Assembly: GCA_036518955.1 (NCBI GenBank) | Contig: DATDMG010000520.1 | Coordinates: forward strand, 1-13,499 | Length of the DNA: 13,499 nt | Direction of reading: 5' to 3' | Source: DATDMG01 sp036518955 | Lineage (GTDB): Bacteria > Actinomycetota > Actinomycetes > Actinomycetales > Kineosporiaceae | In this document: positions 13,208 through 13,499 of the stretch, piece by piece | How positions within the stretch are numbered: position 1 is the stretch's first letter | Layout: every line of letters starts with the position of its first letter | Notes under the pieces: model-generated | Told to the model about the DNA's origin: nothing | The model's input: only the letters and a program-made list of their open reading frames with translations | Database searches by the model: none | Made by a program: the position numbers and the translations under genes

Positions 13208-13499
13208 ATGGCACGTACGAACCCGTCGTCGTCCGGCAGCAGCGGGCCGAGAGGGCGGGTCTGGCAGCTGGTGGCCGCCGCGGTCACCCTCGTCGCGGTG
13301 ATCTTGCTGGCGCTCCTGGTCGTGCTGAACCGGCAGGGGCGCCTGACCTTCGGGGCGGCCTCGACGTCCACGGTCGGCGTCACCACCACGGCTCCCTGGG
13401 TGACGACGACGGTCACCGCGACGGGATCGGTGGCCGCAGCGCCGGCCTCCCTCAGCCCGGCCACCGCGTCCAGCGGCGTCGCACCGGCGAGCGGGGCCG
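13208..13499 (+). CDS. Unrecognised membrane-anchored Thr/Ala-rich protein, N-terminal part (partial at right edge)
   Basis: The frame runs from ATG 13208 off the right end with no stop (97 complete codons). GAGGGGG lies just upstream as a ribosome site. Seen: a short basic cytoplasmic head (MARTNPSSSGSSGPRGRVWQ), one strong membrane helix (about 21-41, LVAAAVTLVAVILLALLVVL), a short NRQGRLTF segment, then Thr/Ser/Ala/Val/Pro-rich sequence typical of an extracytoplasmic linker before a folded domain that lies outside the window. There is no signal-peptidase or lipobox motif, so it is probably a single-pass anchor. It is divergent from pgsA2. I do not recognise the family; a LytR-C-terminal-type or other cell-wall protein is possible but unsupported. 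Confidence 0.75.
   Translation, partial: MARTNPSSSGSSGPRGRVWQLVAAAVTLVAVILLALLVVLNRQGRLTFGAASTSTVGVTTTAPWVTTTVTATGSVAAAPASLSPATASSGVAPASGA

Noticed and set aside
12987..13464. Extended minus-strand frames upstream of pgsA2, running into the right-edge gene
   Set aside because: The product is Arg/Pro/Gly-rich with no motif and runs through repeats. The GTG at 12986 has a strong ribosome site and the family N-terminus.

Overview
The window is very GC-rich (by eye about three quarters G+C, GTG starts common, third codon positions almost all G or C). It carries a gene order well known from Actinomycetota: pgsA2, DUF881, sbp, DUF881, gcvH, garA, ftsR, bifunctional nuclease, resR, as in Mycobacterium tuberculosis Rv1822 to Rv1830, with gcvP close by. 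The organism is therefore an actinobacterium; genus and family cannot be fixed from the sequence. All genes look intact, and I see no insertion sequence, prophage, CRISPR array, rRNA or tRNA.

Layout. (1) 1-2084, plus strand: the C-terminal two thirds of an SbcC/Rad50-type repair ATPase, cut by the left edge. It converges with gcvP at a perfect 24-bp palindrome that contains the gcvP stop codon. (2) 2131-5213, minus strand: gcvP (glycine dehydrogenase) behind a glycine riboswitch. (3) 5391-6237, plus strand: an orphan ParA-type ATPase, divergent from gcvP, with an apparently leaderless GTG start. (4) 6238-6437: a convergent intergenic stretch with a 17-bp tandem repeat, a perfect 12-bp hairpin and a pair of 10-bp direct repeats. 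(5) 6438-12986, minus strand, in order of transcription: pgsA2, DUF881-a, sbp, DUF881-b, gcvH, garA, ftsR, bfn, resR. Overlaps or tiny gaps tie DUF881-a/sbp/DUF881-b and garA/ftsR together. Longer gaps before gcvH, garA, bfn and resR hold candidate promoters, hairpins or repeats. (6) 13208-13499, plus strand: the start of an unrecognised membrane-anchored Thr/Ala-rich protein, cut by the right edge.

How the genes fit together. GcvP and GcvH are two subunits of the glycine cleavage system, and the riboswitch lets glycine switch on gcvP. GarA is the FHA protein that, in relatives, is phosphorylated by Ser/Thr kinases and controls 2-oxoglutarate and glutamate metabolism. FtsR and ResR are MerR-family regulators linked in relatives to cell division. 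The DUF881/Sbp membrane proteins resemble the YlxW/YlxX/Sbp group found next to ftsA/ftsZ in Firmicutes, and PgsA2 makes phospholipid. The cluster thus joins envelope and division functions to one-carbon and nitrogen metabolism. No clearly new defence or mobile system is present. The less explained items are the repeat-bearing gcvH leader, the structured resR leader, the palindromes at the garA and parA promoters, the orphan ParA and the edge membrane protein.
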